DNA from: Rickettsiales bacterium UBA1997
GTDB lineage: Bacteria > Pseudomonadota > Alphaproteobacteria > Rickettsiales > UBA1997
Assembly: GCA_002335845.1 (NCBI GenBank)
Contig: DDCV01000130.1
Coordinates: 1 to 5,395, forward strand
Reading direction: 5' to 3'
Length of the DNA stretch: 5,395 nucleotides
Shown: piece after piece, positions 1 through 5,272 of the stretch
Layout of the letters: each line of letters opens with the position of its first letter
Position numbering within the stretch: position 1 is the stretch's first letter
Translations under genes and position numbers: made by a program
Notes under the pieces: model-generated
Database searches by the model: none
What the model was told of the DNA's origin: nothing
What the model saw: the letters and a program-made list of their open reading frames with translations, nothing else

Positions 1-130
1 GGTATAGAAAGTCTAGGTTATTGGATACCTGTCAAGCAGTTTGTGAAATTGGTTGATTTGATTCTAATGCTAATTTTGCAGATGAAGCTCTAAATTCAGC
101 AGAATAGTTATTTTTTTGTTGCTTGGACAT
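1..130 (-). pseudogene. Transposase orfA N-terminus, IS3-like, interrupted by an in-frame stop
   Basis: From the ATG at 130-128 the translation is MSKQQKNNYSAEFRASSAKL followed by ALESNQPISQTA. This is the typical start of an OrfA helix-turn-helix transposase subunit of the IS3 type: a basic N-terminus, an S-A-E-F-[RK] motif, then the first DNA-binding helix ending in an I-S-x-T-A turn. A TGA at 34-32 interrupts the frame exactly where the second helix (usually a Leu-Gly-Val-Asn-x-Asn-Thr-Leu pattern) should begin. Scraps of that pattern appear in all three frames afterwards (L-T-G-I, then N-N-L-D-F-L-Y, then T-F-Y-T), which suggests small indels as well as the stop. OrfA normally acts with OrfB to bind the element ends. 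This copy would give only about 32 residues and is taken as inactive. The rest lies outside the window. Confidence 0.65.
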
Positions 131-192
131 TGGTTTGATTATTTATTGTTAAAATACGAATCTTAACTGTCCGAAATATCGTAGCCACATCA
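1..192 (-). mobile_element. End of an IS3-family-like insertion sequence (partial, runs off the left edge)
   Basis: Reading the minus strand, beta-lactamase coding sequence stops matching its family right after a Tyr-Glu-Met-Trp-Lys stretch. The following DNA begins with TGATGTGGCTACG at 192. About 62 bp later comes the ATG (130-128) of an orfA-type transposase reading away from the junction. A TG-initiated end, a short untranslated leader and then orfA is the usual layout of the left end of an IS3-family element. The element continues past position 1, so the other terminal repeat, orfB and the target duplication cannot be seen. The boundary at 192/193 is inferred from loss of beta-lactamase similarity and from the TG end, so it could be off by a few bases. 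Confidence 0.6.
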
Positions 193-448
193 GTTTCCAC
201 ATTTCATAATAATCAACATAGCCTGCTTTGAACGGCAATTCAGGATCAGTCTCGCTGCTTAAAATATTGGAATCATATCCTATCAAACTGATAGCAATTT
301 TAAAAGTGGAGCAGGGCGTGTGCCTAGCTTTGCAATCACCATTTTGTTCGATTGTTTTGCCATTTTCTGTTGCCAAGAAGCAATTAGCATTAGCCAAAGC
401 AGGCTTTGAAACTAATAACATAATAAGAAATAAGATATTTTTCGATAT
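193..448 (-). pseudogene. Class D (OXA-type) beta-lactamase, N-terminal remnant
   Basis: An intact enzyme of this family is a periplasmic serine beta-lactamase of about 260 residues that hydrolyses penicillins. Here only about the first third survives. Counting from an ATG at 421-419, a hydrophobic signal-peptide core leads to an Ala-Leu-Ala cleavage-type site. It is followed by the mature start CFLATENGKTIEQNGDCKAR and the nucleophile motif Ser-Thr-Phe-Lys (codons 310-299), which is the family S-x-x-K site. Similarity ends at Met-Trp-Lys (about 194). The family S-x-V and K-[ST]-G motifs are missing, replaced by insertion-sequence DNA that adds a short unrelated tail to a stop at 151-149. A strong Shine-Dalgarno AAAGGAG (462-456) lies 7 nt before ATA (448-446), not ATG, and translation from that codon gives a complete signal peptide. 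The natural start was therefore probably here and has been lost. It lies 56 nt downstream of nrdA on the same strand, with no clear promoter of its own. It cannot encode an active enzyme. Confidence 0.85.
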
Positions 449-455
449 AATTTTT

Positions 456-462
456 CTCCTTT
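456..462 (-). promoter_or_regulatory. Strong ribosome binding site before the lost beta-lactamase start
   Basis: AAAGGAG on the minus strand sits 7 nt upstream of ATA (448-446). That codon opens a frame I/M-S-K-N-I-L-F-L-I-M-L-L-V-S-K-P-A-L-A, a textbook signal peptide. The spacing fits an original ATG at this place, and it is too far (34 nt) from the ATG at 421 to serve that codon. The intact genes of this window lack such a strong site. Confidence 0.65.
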
Positions 463-504
463 ATTGAAAAAATACACTTAACTAGTCGAGAAATAATATG
501 CTAA

Positions 505-2343
505 CTATTGGCAAGATAGGCATTCTTCATATTCAATAGGCTCTTGATTTGTTTCTTTCATTATAATATTATCTATCTGTGATTTATGAGATACTTTATC
601 AGCTCTTTGAACTGATGTTGAGCGACAGTAATAAAGACTTTTAACACCTTTTTGCCAAGCTCTAAAATGAATTTCATGTAGATCTTTCTTTGAAGCATCT
701 CCCGGAAGGAAAACATTAATACTTTGCGCCTGACAAATATATTCTTGCCTTTCTCCAGCTAAATCAACAACCCATCTTTGATCAATCTCTGGAGCTGTTT
801 TAAATACCAACTTCTCATGATCATCTAAAAAGTCTAAATGTTGCACTGACCCTTCATTGGTTGTGATGGAAGACCAAACGTCATCGGTATTTCGCCCTTT
901 TTCTTCTAACAGTTTAACAAGATTTTTATTTCTAACGCTAAAAGATCCTGTTAATGTTTTTTGCGTAAATGAGTTAGCAGCAAAAGGCTCAACCCCAGGA
1001 GATGAATTTCCGGCAATAATTGAAATAGAGGCCGTTGGAGCAATTGCCATCTTATTAGAGAATCTTTCTTCAACATTTTGCTCTTTAGCATCAAGGCACG
1101 CACCTCTTTCTTTAGCTAAATCTTTTGATGACTTATCGACACCTTTTTTAATGTGCTGAAATATTTTCTTATTCCACACCTTGCTCATAGCAGACTCGAT
1201 TGGCACATTTTTACTTTGTAAGAATGAGTGAAAACCCATAACACCAAGACCGACACTTCTTTCTCTAGCCGCTGAGTATTTAGCTTTGCTCATGCTATCG
1301 GGTGCCTTATCAATAAAATCTTGCAAGACATTATCCAAAAAGCGCATAATATCCTCTATAATTAAATCATTATCTTTCCATTCTTCATAATATTCTAGAT
1401 TTAGCGAAGATAGGCAGCAAACTGCCGTCCTGTCGTTACCTAAATGATCAATACCGGTTGGTAAAGTAATCTCACTGCAAAGATTTGATGTTTTTACATA
1501 AAGATTTTGCGCCTTATGATGTTCGGGTATAGATCTGTTAACGCTATCAATAAATAGCATATAAGGCTCACCAGTTTCAACCCTTGCCGTCAGTAGTTTA
1601 ATCCAAAGAGATCTTGCGTCAACCTTTTCAACAGCCTGATTACTATGAGAGCTTTTTAAAGAGAACTCCTTGCCATCTTTAACCGCCTTCATAAACTCAT
1701 CAGTTATAACGACTCCGTGATGCAAGTTTAATGAGCGACGATTTGGATCTCCTCCCGTAGGGCGTCGTAAATCAATAAACTCTTCAATCTCAGGGTGATG
1801 TATTGGCAAATAAACAGCGGCAGATCCCCTTCTTAAGCTGCCTTGCGATATGGCTAAAGTCTGTGAGTCCATTACTTTTATAAATGGAATTATTCCAGAA
1901 GTTTTACCATTTCCCCTTACGGTTTCACCAATTGAACGCAAATTACCCCAATAACTACCTATACCTCCGCCCTTTGAAGCTAACCAAACATTTTCGTTCC
2001 ACAACTCAACTATTCCCTGCAAAGAATCTGAAGATTCATTTAAAAAACACGAGATCGGCAATCCTCTATTAGTACCGCCATTGCTTAGAATTGGGGTCGC
2101 TGGCATGAACCACAGATTTGATATATAGCCGTAAATTCTATCAGCATGATCCTGATCATCGCCGTAATAGCTGGAAACGCGAGCAAAAATATCTTGATAA
2201 GACTCGTCTGGCATTAAATATCTATCCTTAAGAACAGCTTTGCCAAAATCGCTGAGTCTGGCATCTTTTTTATTATCAACACTTACTTTAATTGCGCTTT
2301 TACTTTTATTTGCAATTCTTGAATTATCTATTTTATTCGTCAT
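505..2343 (-). CDS. nrdA: Ribonucleoside-diphosphate reductase, class I large (alpha) subunit
   Basis: Reduces ribonucleoside diphosphates to deoxyribonucleoside diphosphates in the cytoplasm, together with a radical-generating NrdB subunit. The 612-residue product carries the expected class I landmarks. These are Cys99 (L-P-I-S-C-F), the substrate-loop S-N-L-C-S-E-I with Asn287, Cys289 and Glu291, the redox cysteine at 310 (C-C-L-S-S-L-N-L), and a P-T-A-S-I-S segment near 436-441. The radical-transfer pair Tyr571-Tyr572 and the C-terminal redox pair Cys608-x-x-Cys611 are also present. The family core begins around residue 30 (L-S-D-F-G-K-A-V-L). The roughly 90-residue N-terminal ATP-cone of E. 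coli NrdA (761 residues) is absent, so dATP inhibition through that domain is not expected. The ATG at 2343-2341 has no clear Shine-Dalgarno. Upstream lie two NrdR boxes and promoter candidates. nrdB does not follow; a broken beta-lactamase does. The gene looks intact, and the identification is firm. Confidence 0.97.
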   Translation of the reverse strand: MTNKIDNSRIANKSKSAIKVSVDNKKDARLSDFGKAVLKDRYLMPDESYQDIFARVSSYYGDDQDHADRIYGYISNLWFMPATPILSNGGTNRGLPISCFLNESSDSLQGIVELWNENVWLASKGGGIGSYWGNLRSIGETVRGNGKTSGIIPFIKVMDSQTLAISQGSLRRGSAAVYLPIHHPEIEEFIDLRRPTGGDPNRRSLNLHHGVVITDEFMKAVKDGKEFSLKSSHSNQAVEKVDARSLWIKLLTARVETGEPYMLFIDSVNRSIPEHHKAQNLYVKTSNLCSEITLPTGIDHLGNDRTAVCCLSSLNLEYYEEWKDNDLIIEDIMRFLDNVLQDFIDKAPDSMSKAKYSAARERSVGLGVMGFHSFLQSKNVPIESAMSKVWNKKIFQHIKKGVDKSSKDLAKERGACLDAKEQNVEERFSNKMAIAPTASISIIAGNSSPGVEPFAANSFTQKTLTGSFSVRNKNLVKLLEEKGRNTDDVWSSITTNEGSVQHLDFLDDHEKLVFKTAPEIDQRWVVDLAGERQEYICQAQSINVFLPGDASKKDLHEIHFRAWQKGVKSLYYCRSTSVQRADKVSHKSQIDNIIMKETNQEPIEYEECLSCQ

Positions 2344-2361
2344 ATATCTATTGAATTAAAG

Positions 2362-2379
2362 TTTGGCCAATATGCCAAA
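2362..2379. repeat. Inverted repeat TTTGGC-6-GCCAAA in the nrdA leader
   Basis: Perfect 6-bp arms at 2362-2367 and 2374-2379 are separated by 6 bases, starting 18 bp before the nrdA start codon. It could fold as a small hairpin next to the translation start or act as a protein-binding site. I do not recognise it as a known operator. Confidence 0.35.
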
Positions 2380-2430
2380 TTAATCTTTTAAAAATTTTAA
2401 AAAAATCAATCTTGAAACAAATTATTGCAT

Positions 2431-2443
2431 GCTTGACGCAAGC
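2431..2443. repeat. Short hairpin GCTTG-ACG-CAAGC in the nrdA leader
   Basis: Perfect 5-bp G+C-containing arms with a 3-base loop, unusual in such AT-rich DNA. It lies just downstream of both promoter candidates and would be near the 5' end of the nrdA transcript, where it could stabilise the RNA. No T-run follows it in either direction, so it is not a classic terminator. Function unknown. Confidence 0.3.
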
Positions 2444-2446
2444 CTA

Positions 2447-2475
2447 CTTATAACATAAATTGCCAATTATGCGAA
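2447..2475 (-). promoter_or_regulatory. Alternative sigma70 promoter candidate for nrdA
   Basis: Minus-strand TTCGCA (2475-2470) and TATAAG (2452-2447) are separated by 17 bp. It is weaker at the -35 than the upstream candidate, with a reasonable -10. It would start transcription around 2440, about 100 nt before nrdA. It lies downstream of, not within, the NrdR boxes. Confidence 0.3.
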
Positions 2476-2480
2476 CCTCT

Positions 2481-2509
2481 GATATATTGCACATAATTAA
2501 GAAAATCAA
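2481..2509 (-). promoter_or_regulatory. Sigma70 promoter candidate for nrdA, overlapping an NrdR box
   Basis: Minus-strand TTGATT (2509-2504) and TATATC (2486-2481) are separated by exactly 17 bp. The -35 element lies inside the NrdR box at 2504-2519, so bound NrdR would block RNA polymerase. That is the geometry expected for NrdR repression. Transcription would begin near 2474, giving a leader of about 130 nt. Confidence 0.45.
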
Positions 2510-2519
2510 TATATAGTAT
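2504..2519. promoter_or_regulatory. NrdR box, promoter-proximal
   Basis: The core CAATATATAG (2507-2516) matches the C-w-A-t-A-T-a-T-w-G core of the published NrdR consensus at all ten positions. The outer flanks are poorer. It lies 33 bp (core to core) from the second box, about three helical turns, which is typical of paired NrdR sites. NrdR is the zinc-finger/ATP-cone repressor of ribonucleotide reductase genes and senses dATP/ATP. The nrdA position supports the call. Confidence 0.7.
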
Positions 2520-2531
2520 TAATTTTGATTA

Positions 2532-2564
2532 AAAAAACACTATATATTGTGTTTTGTGTTTTTT
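2532..2564 (-). terminator. Probable AT-rich terminator of hemC
   Basis: On the minus strand AAAACAC (2555-2549) pairs with GTGTTTT (2540-2534) across an 8-base loop, followed by further T residues to 2531. A longer alternative pairs 2564-2556 with 2540-2532. It lies about 42 nt after the hemC stop. The stem is mostly A:T, so it would be weak, and the palindrome is better explained as an NrdR box. It may do both jobs. Confidence 0.4.
2537..2552. promoter_or_regulatory. NrdR box, promoter-distal, perfect consensus match
   Basis: ACACTATATATTGTGT fits the NrdR consensus acaCwAtATaTwGtgt at all sixteen positions. Together with the site at 2504-2519 it forms the usual tandem pair upstream of a ribonucleotide reductase gene. 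The same palindrome forms the stem of the putative hemC terminator. Confidence 0.8.
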
Positions 2565-2596
2565 ACTAGGTGATAAATTAAATGTCTATATCCTTT

Positions 2597-3526
2597 TTAA
2601 GAAAAGTTTTTGCATATTCTTTCGACAAGAAGGTGGGCATCTTTTTTAGTTTTTTTAGCCATATATTTTCCTAGACTAACAGCATCTTCTAAGTTTGCTG
2701 CACATGATTTAGATAGCTCAAAAAGCTCCCCACCATCATGATCTAAAAGAATGGTTTTTAGATTAAGTTGGCGTTGAGAATTTATTTGACCATATGTTGC
2801 AACTGGCGTAAAGCAAGAAGCTCCAAGCTCCTCAAGAAAAGATCTTTCGGCTCTGATACATATTTCTGTTTCATCATGATTAGCATTGCGAAATATTTGA
2901 GAAATATTACTATCCCCACTTCTAATTTGAATAGCTAATGATCCTTGTCCGCCAGCTGGTAAAAAGCTATCAGTTGAGATAATTTCTTTAACATTAGCTA
3001 CCTTATCAACTCTTTTTAGTCCGCAATATGATAATATTGATCCATCAACATTATTTAGCTTTTCTAGTCTTGTTGCAATATTGCCACGAAAATCTATTAT
3101 TTTTAAATCAGGCCTAATCTTAAGAAGAATTGCTTTTCGTCTTGGAGATGAAGTTCCTATAGTTGACCCTGCTGGCAAAGAGTCAATTGACTTATAATTA
3201 CTAGATATAAAACAATCTCTAGCATCATGTCTTTTTGTAAAAGAAATTATCGTAGTTTTGGGATTAACAAAAGGAGGTACATCTTTTGCTGAATGAATTG
3301 CAACATCTATTTTATTTTGCGCAAGATCATCTTCTATTTCCTTGATAAAAAGGGCTTTGCCACCAACATCAAAAAGGTTTCTATCTTGTATTTTATCACC
3401 AGATGTTAAAATGGGGTAAACTTCGAATAATATATTTGGATAAGTGCGCTTTAGAATGTTATTAACTTCCTTTACTTGAGCTAGAGCAAGCTGACTTTTT
3501 CTGGTTCCAACCCTTATTTTAAGCAC
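2597..3526 (-). CDS. hemC: Hydroxymethylbilane synthase (porphobilinogen deaminase)
   Basis: Joins four porphobilinogen molecules into hydroxymethylbilane in the cytoplasm, a central step of heme synthesis. The 309-residue product has normal family length and all main motifs. These are R-V-G-T-R-K-S-Q-L-A-L at 5-15 and D-V-A-I-H-S-A-K-D-V-P around 74-84, with the catalytic Asp82. Substrate/cofactor arginines appear in S-S-P-R-R-K (129-130) and D-F-R-G-N-I-A-T-R (147, 153). G-G-Q-G-S-L-A-I lies at 192-199, and the dipyrromethane cofactor Cys238 sits in G-A-S-C-F. It begins with GTG (3526-3524). An in-frame TAA lies only five codons upstream and no ATG is available, so this start is nearly forced; no good Shine-Dalgarno precedes it. 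It lies 220 nt downstream of rpmJ, in the same direction. No other hem genes are in the window. Intact, firm identification. Confidence 0.96.
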   Translation of the reverse strand: MLKIRVGTRKSQLALAQVKEVNNILKRTYPNILFEVYPILTSGDKIQDRNLFDVGGKALFIKEIEDDLAQNKIDVAIHSAKDVPPFVNPKTTIISFTKRHDARDCFISSNYKSIDSLPAGSTIGTSSPRRKAILLKIRPDLKIIDFRGNIATRLEKLNNVDGSILSYCGLKRVDKVANVKEIISTDSFLPAGGQGSLAIQIRSGDSNISQIFRNANHDETEICIRAERSFLEELGASCFTPVATYGQINSQRQLNLKTILLDHDGGELFELSKSCAANLEDAVSLGKYMAKKTKKDAHLLVERICKNFS

Positions 3527-3579
3527 CTTGAGAGAATTAATTTATTCTATGTTTAAAAAAATATTTTTAATTATTTTTT

Positions 3580-3625
3580 GATAAAATTGTAAAGAATATA
3601 TAGTCATATTTTAAAAAATTTTATC
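3580..3625. repeat. AT-rich inverted repeat GATAAAATT / AATTTTATC
   Basis: Perfect 9-bp arms at 3580-3588 and 3617-3625 around a 28-base spacer, in the leader region of hemC. Apart from the end bases the arms are A and T only, so a chance match in this composition is quite possible. The rest of the 3527-3660 spacer holds no coding or RNA signal that I can see. Confidence 0.2.
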
Positions 3626-3652
3626 GAGTAAATAGTTAAAAAATAATTTAAA

Positions 3653-3683
3653 TTTACAGGTAGAAATATCTGAGCAATGTCAA
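3653..3683 (-). promoter_or_regulatory. Weak promoter candidate for hemC
   Basis: A perfect -35 TTGACA (3683-3678) is followed after 19 bp by TGTAAA (3658-3653). The spacing is longer than the optimal 17, so the site is uncertain. It would give a leader of about 120 nt before the hemC GTG. Confidence 0.25.
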
Positions 3684-3710
3684 GGTGTATAAAGATTGAT
3701 AAAGCTCAGA
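3669..3710. repeat. Inverted repeat TCTGAGC / GCTCAGA downstream of rpmJ
   Basis: Perfect 7-bp arms at 3669-3675 and 3704-3710 enclose a 28-base loop. Extending outward, two further bases pair after one mismatch. It begins 37 nt after the rpmJ stop and is richer in G+C than its surroundings. It could end or protect the rpmJ transcript, but there is no clean T-run on the minus strand after it. Function unproven. Confidence 0.3.
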
Positions 3711-3746
3711 AATTTATAGGAAAAATGACAAGATCAATAATTATTA

Positions 3747-3872
3747 CTATCCTTGTCTAGCTTTAAAGCGAGGATTGGTTTTATTTATAACATATAAACG
3801 ACCCTTTCTTCGAACTATCTTGCAGCCCTTATCTCTTTTTCTAGCAGACTTTAGTGAGTTATAAATTTTCAT
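3747..3872 (-). CDS. rpmJ: 50S ribosomal protein L36, cysteine-poor (YkgO-like) form
   Basis: A 41-codon gene encoding a small, very basic protein of the large ribosomal subunit. It begins [13 protein letters not shown] and continues [14 protein letters not shown]. It ends N-P-R-F-K-A-R-Q-G, followed by TAG at 3749-3747. Length, the N-S-L-K-S start, the central R-R-K-G-R and the F-K-A-R-Q-G end are characteristic of alphaproteobacterial L36. The zinc-binding cysteines and histidine of the C+ form of L36 are missing; only Cys17 remains. L36 binds 23S rRNA late in subunit assembly. The ATG at 3872-3870 has only a weak upstream purine stretch. The gene stands alone between nuoD and hemC, all on the same strand. 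Confidence 0.93.
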   Translation of the reverse strand: MKIYNSLKSARKRDKGCKIVRRKGRLYVINKTNPRFKARQG

Positions 3873-3878
3873 CTATCT

Positions 3879-3920
3879 ATGAGTTAAATATTAAACATGA
3901 GTTAAAGCTATAGCAGCTTT
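3879..3920. repeat. Direct repeat and small hairpin in the rpmJ leader
   Basis: The 10-mer ATGAGTTAAA occurs twice, at 3879-3888 and 3897-3906. Next to it AAAGCT (3904-3909) and AGCTTT (3915-3920) form a 6-bp hairpin with a 5-base loop. On the minus strand the hairpin follows nuoD by about 80 nt but has no T-run after it, so a terminator role is doubtful. The rest of the 3873-3997 spacer is plain AT-rich DNA. Confidence 0.25.
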
Positions 3921-3968
3921 TAAAAAAGTCAATGAGTGCAATTAAGATAATGTAAAATCAAATTTAAA

Positions 3969-3974
3969 ATTATA
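3969..3974 (-). promoter_or_regulatory. Possible -10 element for rpmJ
   Basis: A perfect minus-strand TATAAT (3974-3969), 24 nt past the nuoD stop and 96 nt before the rpmJ start. The position where a -35 should lie holds only a T-run, so the promoter assignment is weak. Confidence 0.22.
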
Positions 3975-3997
3975 TACAATCATCGTGTTAGAAAAAA

Positions 3998-5191
3998 CTA
4001 TCTATCAACTTCTCCAAAAACAATATCTTGAGTTGATATGATGGTTACAACATCAGCCAGCATATGGCCTTTTGACATCGGCTCCAAAGCTTGTAAGTGA
4101 GCAAATCCAGGTGCTCTAATGCGACAACGATGGGGCTTACTAGAGCCATCAGAAATTATATAAACACCAAACTCTCCTTTTGGAGCCTCAACGCAACCAT
4201 AAACTTCGCCAGCTGGAACTTTATATCCTTCTGTATAAAGCTTAAAATGATTAATTAGACTTTCCATTGAGTTTTTCATTTCGGATCTCTTCGGTGGCTT
4301 AATTCTAGGATCGTCTGTTACAACTGGACCTTCCGGCATATTATCAATGCATTGCCTAATAATTTTAACAGATTGGCGCATTTCCTCAACTCTAATTAAG
4401 TATCGATCATAAGAGTCACCATTTTTCCCCACAGGGATGTCAAAATCTAATTCATCATAAATTTCATATGGTTGATTTTTTCTTAAATCCCATGCTATGC
4501 CTGAGCCACGAATCATTGGACCAGAAAAGCCCCAGCTCAAAGCTTGTTTCTTGCTAACGATTCCTACATCAACCAATCTTTGTTTAAAGATCCTATTGTT
4601 TGTTAACAGGCTTTCCATGTCATCAATTTTAGCAGGAAAATCCTCAATAAAGTCAAATATTTCCGTAAGTAAATCTTTTGGCAAATCTTGATGAACTCCA
4701 CCAGGCCTAATATATGCGGCGTGCATTCTAGATCCAGACACTTTTTCATAAAAAAGCATCATTTTCTCTCTTTCTTCAAACATCCAAAGTAGGGGAGTCA
4801 TGGCGCCAACATCAAGAGCTTGAGTTGTGATGGCCATGATATGATTGAGAATTCTAGTTATCTCAGAAAATAAAACACGAATATATTGAGCGCGCTTTGG
4901 TATCTTGCACTCAAGTAATTTCTCAACAGTCAAAGCAAAAGCATGCTCTTGGCACATTGGCGAAACATAATCAAGGCGATCAAAATAAGGAACGGCTTGA
5001 AGGTAGGTTTTATGCTCTATTAATTTTTCAGTGCCGCGATGAAGCAATCCAATGTGAGGATCCGCTTTAACAATAACTTCTCCGTCCATTTCTAAAACTA
5101 AGCGCAAAACCCCATGCGCAGCAGGATGCTGTGGGCCAAAATTTATGGTAAGATTTTTTTTATCTTTTGAATTTTCTTGCACTTCCAACAT
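3998..5191 (-). CDS. nuoD: NADH-quinone oxidoreductase subunit D (49-kDa subunit of complex I)
   Basis: Part of the peripheral arm of respiratory complex I, at the membrane face, where with NuoB it forms the quinone-reduction pocket near cluster N2. The 397-residue product has normal family length. It has [11 protein letters not shown] (17-27), whose loop histidine contacts quinone in characterised homologues. [12 protein letters not shown] lies at 45-56 and Y-F-D-R-L-D-Y at 69-75, with the conserved quinone-site Tyr75. Further on are [11 protein letters not shown] (155-165), G-P-M-I-R-G-S-G (224-231) and E-A-P-K-G-E-F-G (335-342). The canonical end is D-I-V-F-G-E-V-D-R. No membrane segment is expected, as it is a soluble subunit. 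The ATG at 5191-5189 has no strong Shine-Dalgarno. The 204 nt upstream show no nuoC end, and rpmJ rather than nuoE follows, so the nuo cluster appears split here. Intact, firm call. Confidence 0.97.
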   Translation of the reverse strand: MLEVQENSKDKKNLTINFGPQHPAAHGVLRLVLEMDGEVIVKADPHIGLLHRGTEKLIEHKTYLQAVPYFDRLDYVSPMCQEHAFALTVEKLLECKIPKRAQYIRVLFSEITRILNHIMAITTQALDVGAMTPLLWMFEEREKMMLFYEKVSGSRMHAAYIRPGGVHQDLPKDLLTEIFDFIEDFPAKIDDMESLLTNNRIFKQRLVDVGIVSKKQALSWGFSGPMIRGSGIAWDLRKNQPYEIYDELDFDIPVGKNGDSYDRYLIRVEEMRQSVKIIRQCIDNMPEGPVVTDDPRIKPPKRSEMKNSMESLINHFKLYTEGYKVPAGEVYGCVEAPKGEFGVYIISDGSSKPHRCRIRAPGFAHLQALEPMSKGHMLADVVTIISTQDIVFGEVDR

Positions 5192-5272
5192 TTATAATAG
5201 GGTTTTCTTAAGAATTGATAAAAAATTTTAAGATAGGCTTTAGCTTGGTGATTGATATTTTATGGTCAAGAT

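Noticed and set aside
149..192. C-terminal tail of the 90-residue beta-lactamase frame (L-M-W-L-R-Y-F-G-Q) as real protein
   Set aside because: It does not resemble any class D beta-lactamase sequence and lies in the presumed insertion-sequence end, so it is a read-through artefact.
228..467. Plus-strand 79-codon frame
   Set aside because: It is the antisense of the beta-lactamase remnant, with no family resemblance and no ribosome site.
857..1159. Plus-strand 100-codon frame inside nrdA
   Set aside because: Antisense to highly conserved nrdA sequence; no recognisable domain.
1884..2072. Plus-strand 62-codon frame inside nrdA
   Set aside because: Overlaps conserved nrdA codons in antisense; low-complexity composition and no support.
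2469..2498. Small leader peptide (ATG TGC AAT...) upstream of nrdA
   Set aside because: A 16-codon frame starts at about 2494 but lacks a ribosome site and begins upstream of the likely transcription start.
3527..3746. Search for a tRNA or other structured RNA in the rpmJ-hemC spacer
   Set aside because: No acceptor stem, T-loop or anticodon pattern was found; only the inverted repeats already listed.
4497..4691. Plus-strand 64-codon frame inside nuoD
   Set aside because: Antisense of nuoD residues that match the family closely; nothing suggests a second gene.
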